From Bacteroides timonensis (lineage in GTDB: Bacteria; Bacteroidota; Bacteroidia; Bacteroidales; Bacteroidaceae), in NCBI RefSeq assembly GCF_000513195.1, contig NZ_CBVI010000134.1, positions 1 to 64,000 on the forward strand: a stretch of DNA of 64,000 nt. Reading direction: 5' to 3'. Below are positions 41,579 to 51,205 of the stretch, piece after piece; position 1 is the first letter of the stretch, and the number at the start of each line of letters is the position of its first letter. The notes beneath the pieces are model-generated. The model saw only the letters and a program-made list of their open reading frames with translations, was not told the origin of the DNA and ran no database searches. A program made the translations under genes and the position numbers.

Positions 41579-44046
41579 ACAAATAATCCTCCTATTCTAT
41601 AAATGACAAATGCCATTATCCACGCAAGCAACGTGGTATACACTGCCGTAAATAACGCCCATTTCCAACTACCGGATTCTTGCTTGATTGCTACAATCGT
41701 AGCTATACATGGGAAATAGATCAATACAAACACCATATAACAGAAAGCTACCAATGGCGTAATCGGAATACGTTCGGCAAGACTTACGGCATCTGCTTCA
41801 GCATCATTCGTATAAAGCACGCCCAGTGTACTTACCACTAATTCCTTAGCGCCCACACCTGAAAGTATACCGATACCAAGTTTCCAGTCAAAACCCAAAG
41901 GTACAATCACCGGCTCCATAGCCTTTCCTATCTGTCCGATGTAGGAATTCTCCTGTTGTTCGGCAACCGTTTCATACGCATCATGGTCAGGATAATATCC
42001 CAATGCCCATATTACGATGGAAGCTATCATGATAATACCTCCCATTTTACGAAGATATTGTGCACCCTTCTCCCACGTGTGACGGAAAATGGCTTTTGCT
42101 GTCGGTAAACGGTAAGGCGGAAGCTCCATTACGAACGGAGTATCATCCCCCTTCACCAGAAAACGGCTGAATAAACGCGCCAGCAATACCGCCAACAGGA
42201 TACCTATTGAATATATTAATAACAGTATCAAACTACCATTGTTCGGAAAAAATGCACCTACCAGCAACAAATAAATAGGCAGGCGGGCACTACATGACAT
42301 CAACGGATTGACGAGCATGGTAATAAGTCGGCTTTTACGGTTCTCAATAGTGCGCGAAGCCATAATAGCAGGTACATTACATCCGAAACCCATAATCAGA
42401 GGAATGAAGGATTTACCATGCAACCCCATCTTATGCATAATCTTATCCATGATAAATGCAGCACGCGCCATATAACCGGAGTCTTCCATCAACGATATAC
42501 AAAAATAAAGAATAAGAATGTTCGGCAGGAAGACAATCACACCACCAACACCACCTACAATACCATCTACCAATAGATCTTTCAACGGTCCGTCCGCCAT
42601 ATTGGCATGTATAAAGTTGCCGAGGGTTTCTACCAGCCATTCGATACCCATCATCGGGTATTCGCCAAGCACGAACGTCCCTTCGAACATGAGATACATG
42701 AACAGGAAGAAAATGGGGAATCCCCACACACGATGTGTTACAATGGAATCTATCACGCGTGTAGTATGTTCTTTATCCAAGTGATTATCCACAAAGGTTT
42801 CTTTCAGTGCACCGGATATAAAACCATATTTTGCATCGGTGATAGCCTGATCGCAATCCTCATTCAGCACGTCTCGGATACGGCGGCTTTCCTGATCACG
42901 GACATCTATGATTTCTTTGCCGTTGGGTAAAGTTTTAATCAGTGTTTCCAAATCCGTATCATTCTCCAGAAGCTTGATGGCAAGAAAGCGGGTAGAATAC
43001 TTATGACGGATACCCTCATTCTCACTAATCACCCGCTTCACCTCTTCAATGCTGCGTTCCAGTTCAGGACCGTGGTTAATGTGAATATGACGATAGAATC
43101 CATGATGACGTACTTCTTCTTCTTTATGAGCCCCACCGGTATAGCCGGGCACATACTCCCGATGCCATTCACGCAGGTCATTCAACACTTCTGCACGTAC
43201 CTTGCCTTTCTGATCGAGGAAGTCGGCACCTTCGTAAATACTGATAACAACATGAAAAAGATCTTCGATGCCTTTGCCCGTACGCGAAACGGTAGGAACC
43301 ATAGGAACACCAAAGAGTTCACTCAGTTTCATGTAATCCAGCGTGTTGCCGCTGGCTTCCAGTTCATCGTACATATTGAGAGCCATCACCATACGCACGT
43401 TCATGTCAATCAACTGGGTAGTGAGGTACAGATTACGTTCCAGATTGGACGAATCTACCACATTGATAACAATGTCCGGTGTTTCATCAATAATATGATG
43501 ACGGACATACATTTCTTCAGGACTATATGCTGATAGCGAATATGTACCGGGCAAATCGACTATGCGGAAATGATAACCTTGAAAATTAAAGTAGCCTTCC
43601 TTGGCATCCACTGTAACCCCGCTGTAGTTACCAACGTGTTCGTGTGAACCGGAAGCAATATTAAACAGAGAAGTTTTCCCACAGTTTGGATTACCCACTA
43701 ATGCAACATTAATGGTACGACGTTTACCGAGAGCGATACGTTTCAGTTCTTCTTCCCCCGGATAAATATCTTCACTCATTCCCGGATGATAATTCGGTTT
43801 TGTCACTTGCTCTTTCGCCTCATGTTCGCTGAGTATTTCAATCATCCCTGCCTCCTGTCGGCGCAAAGAGATTTCATACCCCATTACTTTGTATTTTATT
43901 GGATCTTTCAGCGGTGCATTCAGCAAAACCTCTACAGTCTTGCCTTTAATAAAGCCCATTTCTACAATTCGTTTGCGGAAACCGCCATGCCCCAGTACTT
44001 TAACGATTACACCTTTTTCTCCAGTTTTTAATTCGGATAAACGCAT
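41575..44046 (-). CDS. feoB: Ferrous iron transporter, FeoA-FeoB fusion
   Basis: 823 residues. Residues 1-75 are a FeoA (SH3-like) domain (LKTGEKGVIVKVLGHGGFRK); the G domain starts near 112 (ALVGNPNCGKTSLFN, DLPGTYSL, NMYDELE), followed by the FeoB membrane part with two Gate regions (FLPNILILYFCISLMEDSGY; MSCSARLPIYLLL) and a C-terminal hydrophobic region. It imports Fe2+ in a GTP-dependent way across the inner membrane. The FeoA-FeoB fusion is usual in Bacteroidota. First gene of a two-gene operon with its own complete promoter. Confidence 0.95.
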   Translation of the reverse strand: MRLSELKTGEKGVIVKVLGHGGFRKRIVEMGFIKGKTVEVLLNAPLKDPIKYKVMGYEISLRRQEAGMIEILSEHEAKEQVTKPNYHPGMSEDIYPGEEELKRIALGKRRTINVALVGNPNCGKTSLFNIASGSHEHVGNYSGVTVDAKEGYFNFQGYHFRIVDLPGTYSLSAYSPEEMYVRHHIIDETPDIVINVVDSSNLERNLYLTTQLIDMNVRMVMALNMYDELEASGNTLDYMKLSELFGVPMVPTVSRTGKGIEDLFHVVISIYEGADFLDQKGKVRAEVLNDLREWHREYVPGYTGGAHKEEEVRHHGFYRHIHINHGPELERSIEEVKRVISENEGIRHKYSTRFLAIKLLENDTDLETLIKTLPNGKEIIDVRDQESRRIRDVLNEDCDQAITDAKYGFISGALKETFVDNHLDKEHTTRVIDSIVTHRVWGFPIFFLFMYLMFEGTFVLGEYPMMGIEWLVETLGNFIHANMADGPLKDLLVDGIVGGVGGVIVFLPNILILYFCISLMEDSGYMARAAFIMDKIMHKMGLHGKSFIPLIMGFGCNVPAIMASRTIENRKSRLITMLVNPLMSCSARLPIYLLLVGAFFPNNGSLILLLIYSIGILLAVLLARLFSRFLVKGDDTPFVMELPPYRLPTAKAIFRHTWEKGAQYLRKMGGIIMIASIVIWALGYYPDHDAYETVAEQQENSYIGQIGKAMEPVIVPLGFDWKLGIGILSGVGAKELVVSTLGVLYTNDAEADAVSLAERIPITPLVAFCYMVFVLIYFPCIATIVAIKQESGSWKWALFTAVYTTLLAWIMAFVIYRIGGLFV

Positions 44047-44074
44047 AGTCTTCTCTCTTTCTTTAATTTGGATG

Positions 44075-44106
44075 CAAAGATAAATGATTTGTATTTAGCC
44101 TACAAA
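44075..44106 (-). promoter_or_regulatory. Promoter of feoAB
   Basis: TATCTTTG (-7; plus coordinates 44075-44082) and TTTG (-33; 44103-44106) separated by 20 bases, a full match to the Bacteroides consensus. No Fur box recognised. Confidence 0.7.
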
Positions 44107-44193
44107 TTATTTAGATTGTTTTTAAATAAGGAGAAATATTCTCCATTCTCCACTTTGTTCCGAAGAATTAGAAAGAATTCAATTCGTTAATAT

Positions 44194-44201
44194 TATCTTT
44201 G
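44194..44201 (+). promoter_or_regulatory. -7 box of tilS, very short leader
   Basis: TATCTTTG ends only 7 bases before the ATG at 44209, so the predicted start of transcription is within a few bases of the start codon. Confidence 0.5.
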
Positions 44202-44208
44202 CACCATT

Positions 44209-45516
44209 ATGAATATAAAGAAAATAGCGCAATACATTGATCAGGAGAAGCTTTTCACACGAGAAGACAAAATACTGATAACATTGAGCGGTGGAGCGGA
44301 CTCAGTAGCTTTGTTGCGTCTACTTCTTGATATGGGGTACACTTGTGAGGCGGCACATTGCAATTTCCATCTGCGGGGCGATGAGTCGGTTCGAGATGAA
44401 ATGTTTGTCCGCGAACTATGCTTACAATTGAAAGTTCCATTACACATTCAACATTTCCAAACCACGGAAGAAGCGGAAAAGCGCCACATATCCATTGAAA
44501 TGGCAGCACGGGAATTACGTTATGCCTGGTTTGAGCAGCTCCGTCTACAACAAGGGGCCGACGTCATCGCCGTGGCCCATCATAAAGATGATAGTGTAGA
44601 AACTCTCCTGCTCAACCTTATTCGTGGAACAGGCATCAACGGATTATTGGGTATCCGCCCCAAAAACGGAAACATTGTTCGCCCCTTGTTATGCCTCGAC
44701 CGGAAAGAAATAACCGAATACCTACAAAAAATCGGACAATCTTACGTAACGGACAGCACCAACCTGCAAGACGAATATACACGCAACAAGATACGCCTCA
44801 ACCTTTTGCCCCTTATGCAGGAGATCAATCCCTCTGTAAAAGAAAGCCTTCTCCGCACCGCAGAACATCTGAATGATGCAGCTCTCTTATATAAGAAAGG
44901 TATAGAAGAAGGTAAGCAGAAAGTGCAAACCGAACAAGGTATCCTAATCAGTGCTTTGTTCCAAGAACCTGCACCGGAAACTTTATTATTTGAGATCTTA
45001 TCTCCATTAGGATTCAACGGTGCACAGATCAAAGATATTTTCACCTCCCTGAATGGGCAACCGGGAAAGATATTCCTTAGCGGAGAATGGCGCGTGATTA
45101 AAGATCGGGAGCTTCTACTGTTAGAACCGGTCTGTTCAGAAGATGTTTCAACAGTCTTTTCTCCAGATGATCCTGCCCTGCCCTTTCGTCTGACAATGGA
45201 AGAACTAAAAATCACGGATGATTTCGTCATTCCACGCGACCGAAACACTGCCTGCTTTGATGCGGACAAACTAAAACAACCTCTCACTGTCAGACGTTGC
45301 CGACAAGGCGACACATTCGTTCCTTTTGGTATGACCGGACGAAAAAAGGTCAGTGATTACCTTACTGATCGAAAATTCTCCCTTTCCCGCAAAGAGCAAC
45401 AATGGGTGCTTTGCAGTGGTTCCCACATCATTTGGTTGATAGGCGAACGTACTGATAATCGTTTCAGAATAGACGCCCAAACACGGAAAGTTGTTATTCT
45501 GAAGTTTATTCCTTGA
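44209..45516 (+). CDS. tilS: tRNA(Ile)-lysidine synthase
   Basis: 435 residues. PP-loop [17 protein letters not shown] (22-38), [17 protein letters not shown] and [11 protein letters not shown] in the N-terminal ATP pyrophosphatase domain; the C-terminal TilS domain ([31 protein letters not shown]) is present. It modifies C34 of the AUA-reading tRNA-Ile to lysidine, an essential step. Confidence 0.95.
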   Translation: MNIKKIAQYIDQEKLFTREDKILITLSGGADSVALLRLLLDMGYTCEAAHCNFHLRGDESVRDEMFVRELCLQLKVPLHIQHFQTTEEAEKRHISIEMAARELRYAWFEQLRLQQGADVIAVAHHKDDSVETLLLNLIRGTGINGLLGIRPKNGNIVRPLLCLDRKEITEYLQKIGQSYVTDSTNLQDEYTRNKIRLNLLPLMQEINPSVKESLLRTAEHLNDAALLYKKGIEEGKQKVQTEQGILISALFQEPAPETLLFEILSPLGFNGAQIKDIFTSLNGQPGKIFLSGEWRVIKDRELLLLEPVCSEDVSTVFSPDDPALPFRLTMEELKITDDFVIPRDRNTACFDADKLKQPLTVRRCRQGDTFVPFGMTGRKKVSDYLTDRKFSLSRKEQQWVLCSGSHIIWLIGERTDNRFRIDAQTRKVVILKFIP

Positions 45517-45535
45517 TTGTAGGGTTATGAATTCA

Positions 45536-45629
45536 TTCACCACAGAGTAACACAGAGTTTCACAGAGTTTAATCAATTTGAAATCAAAAGAATAGAACTC
45601 CGTGAAACTCTGTGTTACTCTGTGGTGAA
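45536..45629. repeat. CACCACAGAGTAACACAGAG hairpin module, left
   Basis: Arms 45536-45567 and 45598-45629 (32 bases, one mismatch), loop of 30 bases with AAATCAAAAGAAT. Similar CACAGAG hairpins are widespread in bacterial genomes. Confidence 0.85.
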
Positions 45630-45686
45630 AAACTCATTACCGGACGGTTATGAACAAAACGATAATCCGATATGATAAACGCCTTC

Positions 45687-45930
45687 AATATGAATAATAA
45701 ATATTTATAAAACAAAACATTTGCGAGATCAGTCGCATACTTAGGGGGGTCTCAGTATGATACTTAGGGTATCTCAGTATCATATTGAGGTACCCTAAGT
45801 ATGATACTGAGATACCCTGATTATAACATACCTGATAATCAAGCATTTATAAATCCCTTTTTTAGTGATTATAAATTAGGACAAACAAACTATTAAAACA
45901 ATGAATTAATTCGTTTCTGTCGGGCTATGA
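45687..45930 (+). repeat. 244-bp intergenic core repeat, copy C
   Basis: Same start, central 22-bp units (the first has one extra G) and CGTTTCTGTCGGGCTATGA end as copies A and B. Flanked on both sides by CACAGAG hairpins rather than the GCGGA hairpins seen at A and B. Confidence 0.85.
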
Positions 45931-45936
45931 ATTCAT

Positions 45937-46018
45937 TCACCACAGAGTAACACAGAGCGACACAGAGTTTAATTAATTTAAAATCAAAAGAATTAAACCC
46001 TGTGTTACTCTGTGGTGA
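45937..46018. repeat. CACCACAGAGTAACACAGAG hairpin module, right
   Basis: Arms 45937-45955 and 46000-46018 are perfect (19 bp). The loop shares the AAATCAAAAGAAT word with the left module. It ends 7 bases before the stop codon of the convergent ferredoxin gene. Confidence 0.8.
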
Positions 46019-46024
46019 TTAAAA

Positions 46025-46855
46025 CTATAAAATAATCCGGTCCTCTTTCTGCCGCACAAAGCAGTCTGAAAGCAATGAAGCAAACGGAGTATCATACGTC
46101 CGCGCCTTGAACGAACATCCTTTGACGCATGCGCAACACTTTATGCACTTTTCGGCAATCGTATTACATTCGTCACCTTTCAGAATAGCTCCCGAAGGAC
46201 AATGTACAGCGCAAACGCCACAATGCGTGCAAAGTTCCGCATTCACTTCCGGTACACGCGGCAAAGGAATACCACTTTTACGCAACTTTATCACCCGGCG
46301 CAGAAACTTGAACAAAGGCAGAAAAGGCTGGCGCGGGCGCTGAATACGGTTCACATCCACCGGATACAGGTGCTCCATATCAACGGCGGCATTTATTTTC
46401 GTCCGTATCTTCGCACCAAATTCCTCCGCATATTGCAAATCATTTGCATCCGGACGCCCTGGGGCTATTGGGTTTTGTTCCGTACTATACGAATGTTCTC
46501 CCACAAAAGTAGCCCCGGCAATAACTTTGAAGCCCTGAGCAGAAGCAAATGCGTCCAATTCTATCAAAGCCTTTTCATACGCGCGGTTACCATAGACTAC
46601 TACCAGCACAACCGGAGATCCCGATGCACGAATACCCTGCAAACGCTCCATAGCCAAAGGAGCTACCTTGCCGCCATACACCGGCACAGCAATAACAGTC
46701 AGTGTATTCTCCGGAATATCTACCTCAGCAGCATGCAGTGTTAAATTAGTAGTAACAACATTTGTTAGTCCTGTTCCGCGAACAATTGCCTCGCCAACTT
46801 GTTTAGAAGTACGAGTAGGCGAAAAATAGATGAAATGAACTTCGTTTATATCCAT
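46025..46855 (-). CDS. EFR1-type ferredoxin: flavodoxin-like domain plus two 4Fe-4S clusters
   Basis: 276 residues from the ATG at 46855; the open frame runs further upstream across the rho leader but the start MDINEVHFIYFSPTRTSKQV is clearly the domain start and follows a promoter box. A flavodoxin-like fold (FSPTRTSKQ, FMN-phosphate loop; VPVYGGKVAPLA) is joined to a C-terminal ferredoxin domain with CTHCGVCAVHCP and CIKCCACVKGC. Probably a cytoplasmic electron carrier; partner unknown. Confidence 0.85.
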   Translation of the reverse strand: MDINEVHFIYFSPTRTSKQVGEAIVRGTGLTNVVTTNLTLHAAEVDIPENTLTVIAVPVYGGKVAPLAMERLQGIRASGSPVVLVVVYGNRAYEKALIELDAFASAQGFKVIAGATFVGEHSYSTEQNPIAPGRPDANDLQYAEEFGAKIRTKINAAVDMEHLYPVDVNRIQRPRQPFLPLFKFLRRVIKLRKSGIPLPRVPEVNAELCTHCGVCAVHCPSGAILKGDECNTIAEKCIKCCACVKGCSFKARTYDTPFASLLSDCFVRQKEDRIIL

Positions 46856-46886
46856 AAATATATGCGTTTTTTCTTGGTTTATCAAG

Positions 46887-46894
46887 CAAAGATA
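46887..46894 (-). promoter_or_regulatory. -7 box of the EFR1-type ferredoxin gene
   Basis: TATCTTTG on the minus strand, 31 bases before the ATG at 46855. Divergent from the rho promoter box at 46948. Confidence 0.55.
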
Positions 46895-46947
46895 AAGTTT
46901 TAAAATTAAAAAAAAGACGAATTGTTTATGAAACCAAAAATATTTAT

Positions 46948-47058
46948 TACCTTTGCACCGTTGAAACATTCTGTAAACTCCTAAGTGCGGGTAGCTAACA
47001 GTTTTCCGGTTCAATAATAAATATCCCATAATCATTATATTAAATAAAGGTATATTTG
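46948..47058 (+). promoter_or_regulatory. Two candidate rho promoters and long leader
   Basis: TACCTTTG (46948-46955) would give a leader of about 185 bases; TATATTTG (47051-47058) a second, shorter one of about 80. Rho is often autoregulated, and a long leader would allow that, but no clear structure was seen. Confidence 0.45.
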
Positions 47059-47145
47059 CCACGTTGCTTGTGACGACAACCGCAGCCGTGTGAACATATC
47101 TGTCCAATAACAAAAGAAATTTTAAACCATTCACATATATACTGT

Positions 47146-49215
47146 ATGTATAATATCATTCAATTGAACGACAAAAATTTGTCGGAACTTCAATCTATTG
47201 CCCAAGAACTGGGTATTAAAAAGACAGACTCACTAAAAAAAGAAGAACTTGTTTACAAGATACTTGATGAACAAGCCATCGCAGGTGCTACCAAAAAGGT
47301 TGCCGCTGAAAAGCTGAAAGAAGAGCGTAAAGTGGACAGACAACAGAAACGCACCCGCGTGACCGTAAAAAAAGAGAGTACTGACAAAGTCTTCACCGCC
47401 AACAAAAATGGTGACCTCACTAAGGCAAAAGCGGAAGCCACTGTTGCAGCAGCCAAGGTACAACCTGTAGCAGAGGCAGCAAAAGCCCCGGTAGCAGAGA
47501 AAGCTCCTGAAATAGTTGCAACCACCACCGTAGCCACTCCCGAAAAAGCTGAAGACTCTACCTCCCCGAAACGTAAACCGGGACGTCCTCGCAAAGTCAA
47601 GACGGAAGAAAAAGCTCCCATACCTGCACCTGTGCCTGTCGCAAAAAAGGAAGAGCCTAAAAAAGCTGAACCGGAATTGAGTTTTGAGCCCGAAACACCT
47701 AAAGTAGTTAAGAAAGTCGTAATAGAGGACAGCCCTATCTTATCAGAACCCGAAGATGACTTCATTCCCATCGAAGATCTCCCGACTGAGAAAATAGAAC
47801 TCCCTTCAGAACTGCTGGGCAAATTCGAAGCTACCAAAGCCGAGACTCCCGTAACACCCGTAACAGAACCCACACCTGCTATTGCACAACGCCCACGCCT
47901 TCGTCCTCGCGACAATAATAACACTCCTTATAACAATAACAATAACAATAACAATAACAACAACAACAATAATAATCGTAACAACAACCCGCGTCCTGTT
48001 CAGCAGCAACGTCCCGCACAACAAAATGCCGGTGATAACTATGCTCCTGTGCAAGAACGCAGACCGGTAATTGAGCGTGAAAAAGTATACGAATTCGACG
48101 ATATCCTGACCGGTACCGGCGTACTGGAAATCATGCAGGATGGTTACGGATTCCTTCGTTCTTCCGACTATAATTACCTTTCTTCACCGGATGATATTTA
48201 TGTATCGCAATCTCAAATCAAGCTGTTTGGTCTGAAAACCGGTGATGTTGTAGAAGGTGTAATCCGTCCTCCCAAAGAAGGTGAGAAATATTTCCCATTA
48301 GTAAAAGTGGAACAAATCAATGGACGTGACCCGGCTTTCGTACGTGATCGCGTACCATTTGAGCACCTCACGCCATTATTCCCCGACGAAAAATTCAGAT
48401 TGTGCAAAGGTGGCTATTCAGACTCTATGTCAGCTCGTGTAGTAGACCTTTTTGCTCCTATCGGTAAAGGCCAGCGTGCATTGATCGTGGCACAACCTAA
48501 AACCGGTAAGACCATATTGATGAAAGATATAGCCAATGCTATCGCAGCAAATCATCCGGAAGTCTACATGATCATGTTGCTTATCGACGAACGCCCGGAA
48601 GAAGTAACCGACATGGCACGTACCGTAAATGCCGAAGTGATTGCCTCAACTTTTGATGAACCGGCCGAACGCCACGTAAAGATTGCAGGTATCGTACTGG
48701 AGAAAGCAAAGAGACTTGTAGAATGTGGCCATGATGTCGTTATCTTCCTGGATTCTATCACCCGTCTGGCACGTGCTTACAATACGGTATCCCCGGCTTC
48801 CGGCAAAGTTCTTTCAGGTGGTGTGGACGCCAATGCACTACACAAGCCCAAACGTTTCTTCGGTGCCGCCCGTAATATTGAAAATGGTGGCTCACTCACT
48901 ATCCTGGCTACTGCATTGATTGATACCGGTTCTAAAATGGACGAAGTTATCTTCGAAGAATTCAAAGGTACAGGTAACATGGAGTTGCAACTCGACCGCA
49001 ACCTGTCCAACAAACGTATTTTCCCTGCAGTCAATATTGTTGCTTCCAGCACTCGTCGCGATGATCTGTTGCAGGATAAGCAAACATTGGATCGCATGTG
49101 GATACTCCGCAAATATCTGGCTGATATGAACCCGATAGAAGCTATGGATTTCGTAAAAGATCGTATGGAAAAAACCAAAGACAACGACGAATTCCTAATG
49201 AGTATGAACAGCTAA
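47146..49215 (+). CDS. rho: Transcription termination factor Rho with disordered N-rich insert
   Basis: 689 residues against about 420 in E. coli. Rho_N domain (1-45, [20 protein letters not shown]), then a ~240-residue insert rich in Lys, Ala, Pro and Glu, with an AT-hook-like KRKPGRPRK and a 15-residue poly-Asn tract (about 262-276), before the cold-shock-like RNA-binding domain (about 310) and the RecA-like ATPase with Walker [16 protein letters not shown]. The insert is typical of Bacteroides; that of B. thetaiotaomicron Rho was reported to drive phase separation. The hexamer ends transcription. Confidence 0.95.
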   Translation: MYNIIQLNDKNLSELQSIAQELGIKKTDSLKKEELVYKILDEQAIAGATKKVAAEKLKEERKVDRQQKRTRVTVKKESTDKVFTANKNGDLTKAKAEATVAAAKVQPVAEAAKAPVAEKAPEIVATTTVATPEKAEDSTSPKRKPGRPRKVKTEEKAPIPAPVPVAKKEEPKKAEPELSFEPETPKVVKKVVIEDSPILSEPEDDFIPIEDLPTEKIELPSELLGKFEATKAETPVTPVTEPTPAIAQRPRLRPRDNNNTPYNNNNNNNNNNNNNNNRNNNPRPVQQQRPAQQNAGDNYAPVQERRPVIEREKVYEFDDILTGTGVLEIMQDGYGFLRSSDYNYLSSPDDIYVSQSQIKLFGLKTGDVVEGVIRPPKEGEKYFPLVKVEQINGRDPAFVRDRVPFEHLTPLFPDEKFRLCKGGYSDSMSARVVDLFAPIGKGQRALIVAQPKTGKTILMKDIANAIAANHPEVYMIMLLIDERPEEVTDMARTVNAEVIASTFDEPAERHVKIAGIVLEKAKRLVECGHDVVIFLDSITRLARAYNTVSPASGKVLSGGVDANALHKPKRFFGAARNIENGGSLTILATALIDTGSKMDEVIFEEFKGTGNMELQLDRNLSNKRIFPAVNIVASSTRRDDLLQDKQTLDRMWILRKYLADMNPIEAMDFVKDRMEKTKDNDEFLMSMNS

Positions 49216-49262
49216 AACTGAAGTCAAAGGATATAATCAACAAGAAATAGGATTAAATATAC

Positions 49263-49300
49263 AAAAAGGACGAGACATTTTCGGATATCTCGTCCTTTTT
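49263..49300 (+). terminator. Terminator of rho
   Basis: AAAAAGGACGAGA (49263-49275) pairs with TCTCGTCCTTTTT (49288-49300), 13 bp, loop 12, with a T-run in the 3' arm and beyond. Confidence 0.85.
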
Positions 49301-49303
49301 AGT

Positions 49304-49311
49304 TATTTTTG
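49304..49311 (+). promoter_or_regulatory. -7 box of the TPR kinase pair
   Basis: TATTTTTG matches TAnnTTTG, 47 bases before the GTG at 49358. It starts right after the rho terminator. Confidence 0.45.
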
Positions 49312-49357
49312 TCGCAATTAGTCATATGCCATTGTATAAAACGTATTAGTTAATAAA

Positions 49358-51205
49358 GTGAAGCTCAGTAAAACGTTCATGCTATCATTGTTGATGCTAT
49401 TTTACGGCGCTTCCTATATCCTGTCTGCAAGCAAGGATTCGGAAGATGAACGTATACATCTTATAGAATACCTGATGGATAACAACTTAGGTTATTCCCA
49501 GGAAGTCAGATTAAGCGATATCGTCCAATGGGAGGACGAACTTGTAGAAGTATTCCGCAGCAGGAAGGACTATAAATACATGTTCCTTATGCGTCAGATG
49601 TCCGCCTATGCCCTTGCTTCAGGCGGGCATATCAACGATGCATTGGAAAAAGCGAATGCCATGCTGAAACAGGCCACTCAAATGAAATGCGATATCGGCA
49701 TAGCCATAGCCCATTGCTCAATAGGCGATACTTATCTGAATGCCCACATGAACAACGAGGCTATCGAAGAATACCAAATAGCCATGCAGAAGTTGCATAA
49801 AGTTTCCGGCTCCGAAAAATTACAGGAAAAAGTCTTGATTCAACTAATTCCAGCCCTCATCAGAAAAGGAAGGATGGATGAAGCTAAAGCCCATTTGGAT
49901 CAGATGGAACAAATGAATGATAACCAGCACAGCCGTTTCATAGAAAATATCTTCCAAGCATATTATTACCTCTATAATAATGATATGGATAAAGTCCGGA
50001 AATATATTCAGGAAGCAGAAGAATGGTATGAATACTATCCGTTTTATTTTCATAGTTCTATCTTGAAATATATACAAGCTGAATATGCCAAAAGAATTGG
50101 AGATGACGAACTAGCTATCAAATTATATAATGAGCTGACCATCAATACTAGCAATGCCAATGTCTATAACAGATATCTGAAAATGAAGAATTCACTGGCG
50201 TACTTGTATACCAAACAAAGCAGACCCAGAGAGGCATGCGCCATTTTTCAGGACATCAACATTGCACGAGATTCTATCAATGCCCGTAATTATTCCACCC
50301 AGATAAACCTGTTGCGAACCATATATCAGGTGGACCGTCTTGAGATGGATAATCAAAGTGAGCGAAGCCGTCTGCTTTTTTATTCAATTATAGGTTGTAT
50401 CCTCATTTTAGGCATATCTATTGCATCCGTACTTTATATTCGTAAAATCAATGCACGCTTGATTGCATCTCAACATAAATTGGAAAAAGCCCGGCAAAGT
50501 GCTGAGAACTCCATTCGTACCAAAAGTCTTTTTCTGTCGAATATGAGTCATGAAATACGCACTCCACTAAATGCCTTGTCCGGTTTCTCATCTATTCTGA
50601 CCGATGCTAATATTGACATCGGAACCCGACAACAATGCAATGAAATCATTCAGCAAAATTCAGACTTACTTTTGAAGCTGATAGACGATGTTGTTGACCT
50701 TTCCTGTTTGGAAATCGGGAAAATGCAATTCCAGTTTAGAAACAGCGATGCAGTAGCTATTTGTCGCAATGTAGTGGATACGGTAGAGAAGATAAAGCAA
50801 ACATCCGCCGCAGTCCTATTCCAAACGTCTCAGGAAAAAATGGAAATCTATACGGATGAAGCACGTCTCCAGCAGTTACTCATCAACTTGCTGATTAATG
50901 CAACCAAATTTACCACAGAAGGTAGTATAACCTTATTATTGGAGAAAGAATCAGAAGAAATGGCTGTGTTTTCAGTTACAGATACCGGTTGTGGGATTGC
51001 CCCGGAAAAACAGGGACAGATATTTAATCGTTTTGAAAAGCTGAATGAAAATGCCCAAGGCAGCGGATTGGGACTCTCTATCTGTCAATTGATTGTAGAA
51101 CGTTTTGGTGGAAGAATATGGATAGATCCTGAATATAAGGATGGTTCCCGATTCTTGTTTACTCACCCGATTCACTCTGTCAACAGAAAGGAGGCAGCGC
51201 AATGA
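49358..51205 (+). CDS. TPR-containing sensor histidine kinase (GTG start)
   Basis: 615 residues from a GTG; no in-frame ATG fits before the signal KLSKTFMLSLLMLFYGASY. The periplasmic part is TPR-like helical repeats (about 25-320), then a membrane helix (about 343-363). HisKA has the intact H-box MSHEIRTPLNAL (H398), and HATPase the N-box NLLINATKFT, DTGCGIAPEK and GSGLGLSIC. No receiver domain. The last bases overlap the next kinase-like gene (ATGA), so the two are translationally coupled. Confidence 0.82.
   Translation: MKLSKTFMLSLLMLFYGASYILSASKDSEDERIHLIEYLMDNNLGYSQEVRLSDIVQWEDELVEVFRSRKDYKYMFLMRQMSAYALASGGHINDALEKANAMLKQATQMKCDIGIAIAHCSIGDTYLNAHMNNEAIEEYQIAMQKLHKVSGSEKLQEKVLIQLIPALIRKGRMDEAKAHLDQMEQMNDNQHSRFIENIFQAYYYLYNNDMDKVRKYIQEAEEWYEYYPFYFHSSILKYIQAEYAKRIGDDELAIKLYNELTINTSNANVYNRYLKMKNSLAYLYTKQSRPREACAIFQDINIARDSINARNYSTQINLLRTIYQVDRLEMDNQSERSRLLFYSIIGCILILGISIASVLYIRKINARLIASQHKLEKARQSAENSIRTKSLFLSNMSHEIRTPLNALSGFSSILTDANIDIGTRQQCNEIIQQNSDLLLKLIDDVVDLSCLEIGKMQFQFRNSDAVAICRNVVDTVEKIKQTSAAVLFQTSQEKMEIYTDEARLQQLLINLLINATKFTTEGSITLLLEKESEEMAVFSVTDTGCGIAPEKQGQIFNRFEKLNENAQGSGLGLSICQLIVERFGGRIWIDPEYKDGSRFLFTHPIHSVNRKEAAQ

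Larger units (their letters stand above)
45517..46024. other. 508-bp repeat-packed spacer between tilS and the ferredoxin
   Basis: No gene. Order: GGGTTATGA boundary (about 45521), CACAGAGTAACACAGAG hairpin (45536-45629), the GATAATCCGATATGATAA segment shared with copy B (about 45645-45686), core copy C (45687-45930), and a second CACAGAGTAACACAGAG hairpin (45937-46018). Confidence 0.75.

Noticed and set aside
46856-47134. N-terminal extension of the ferredoxin ORF
   Set aside because: It would run through the ferredoxin's own promoter box and the rho leader; the domain begins at the ATG at 46855.
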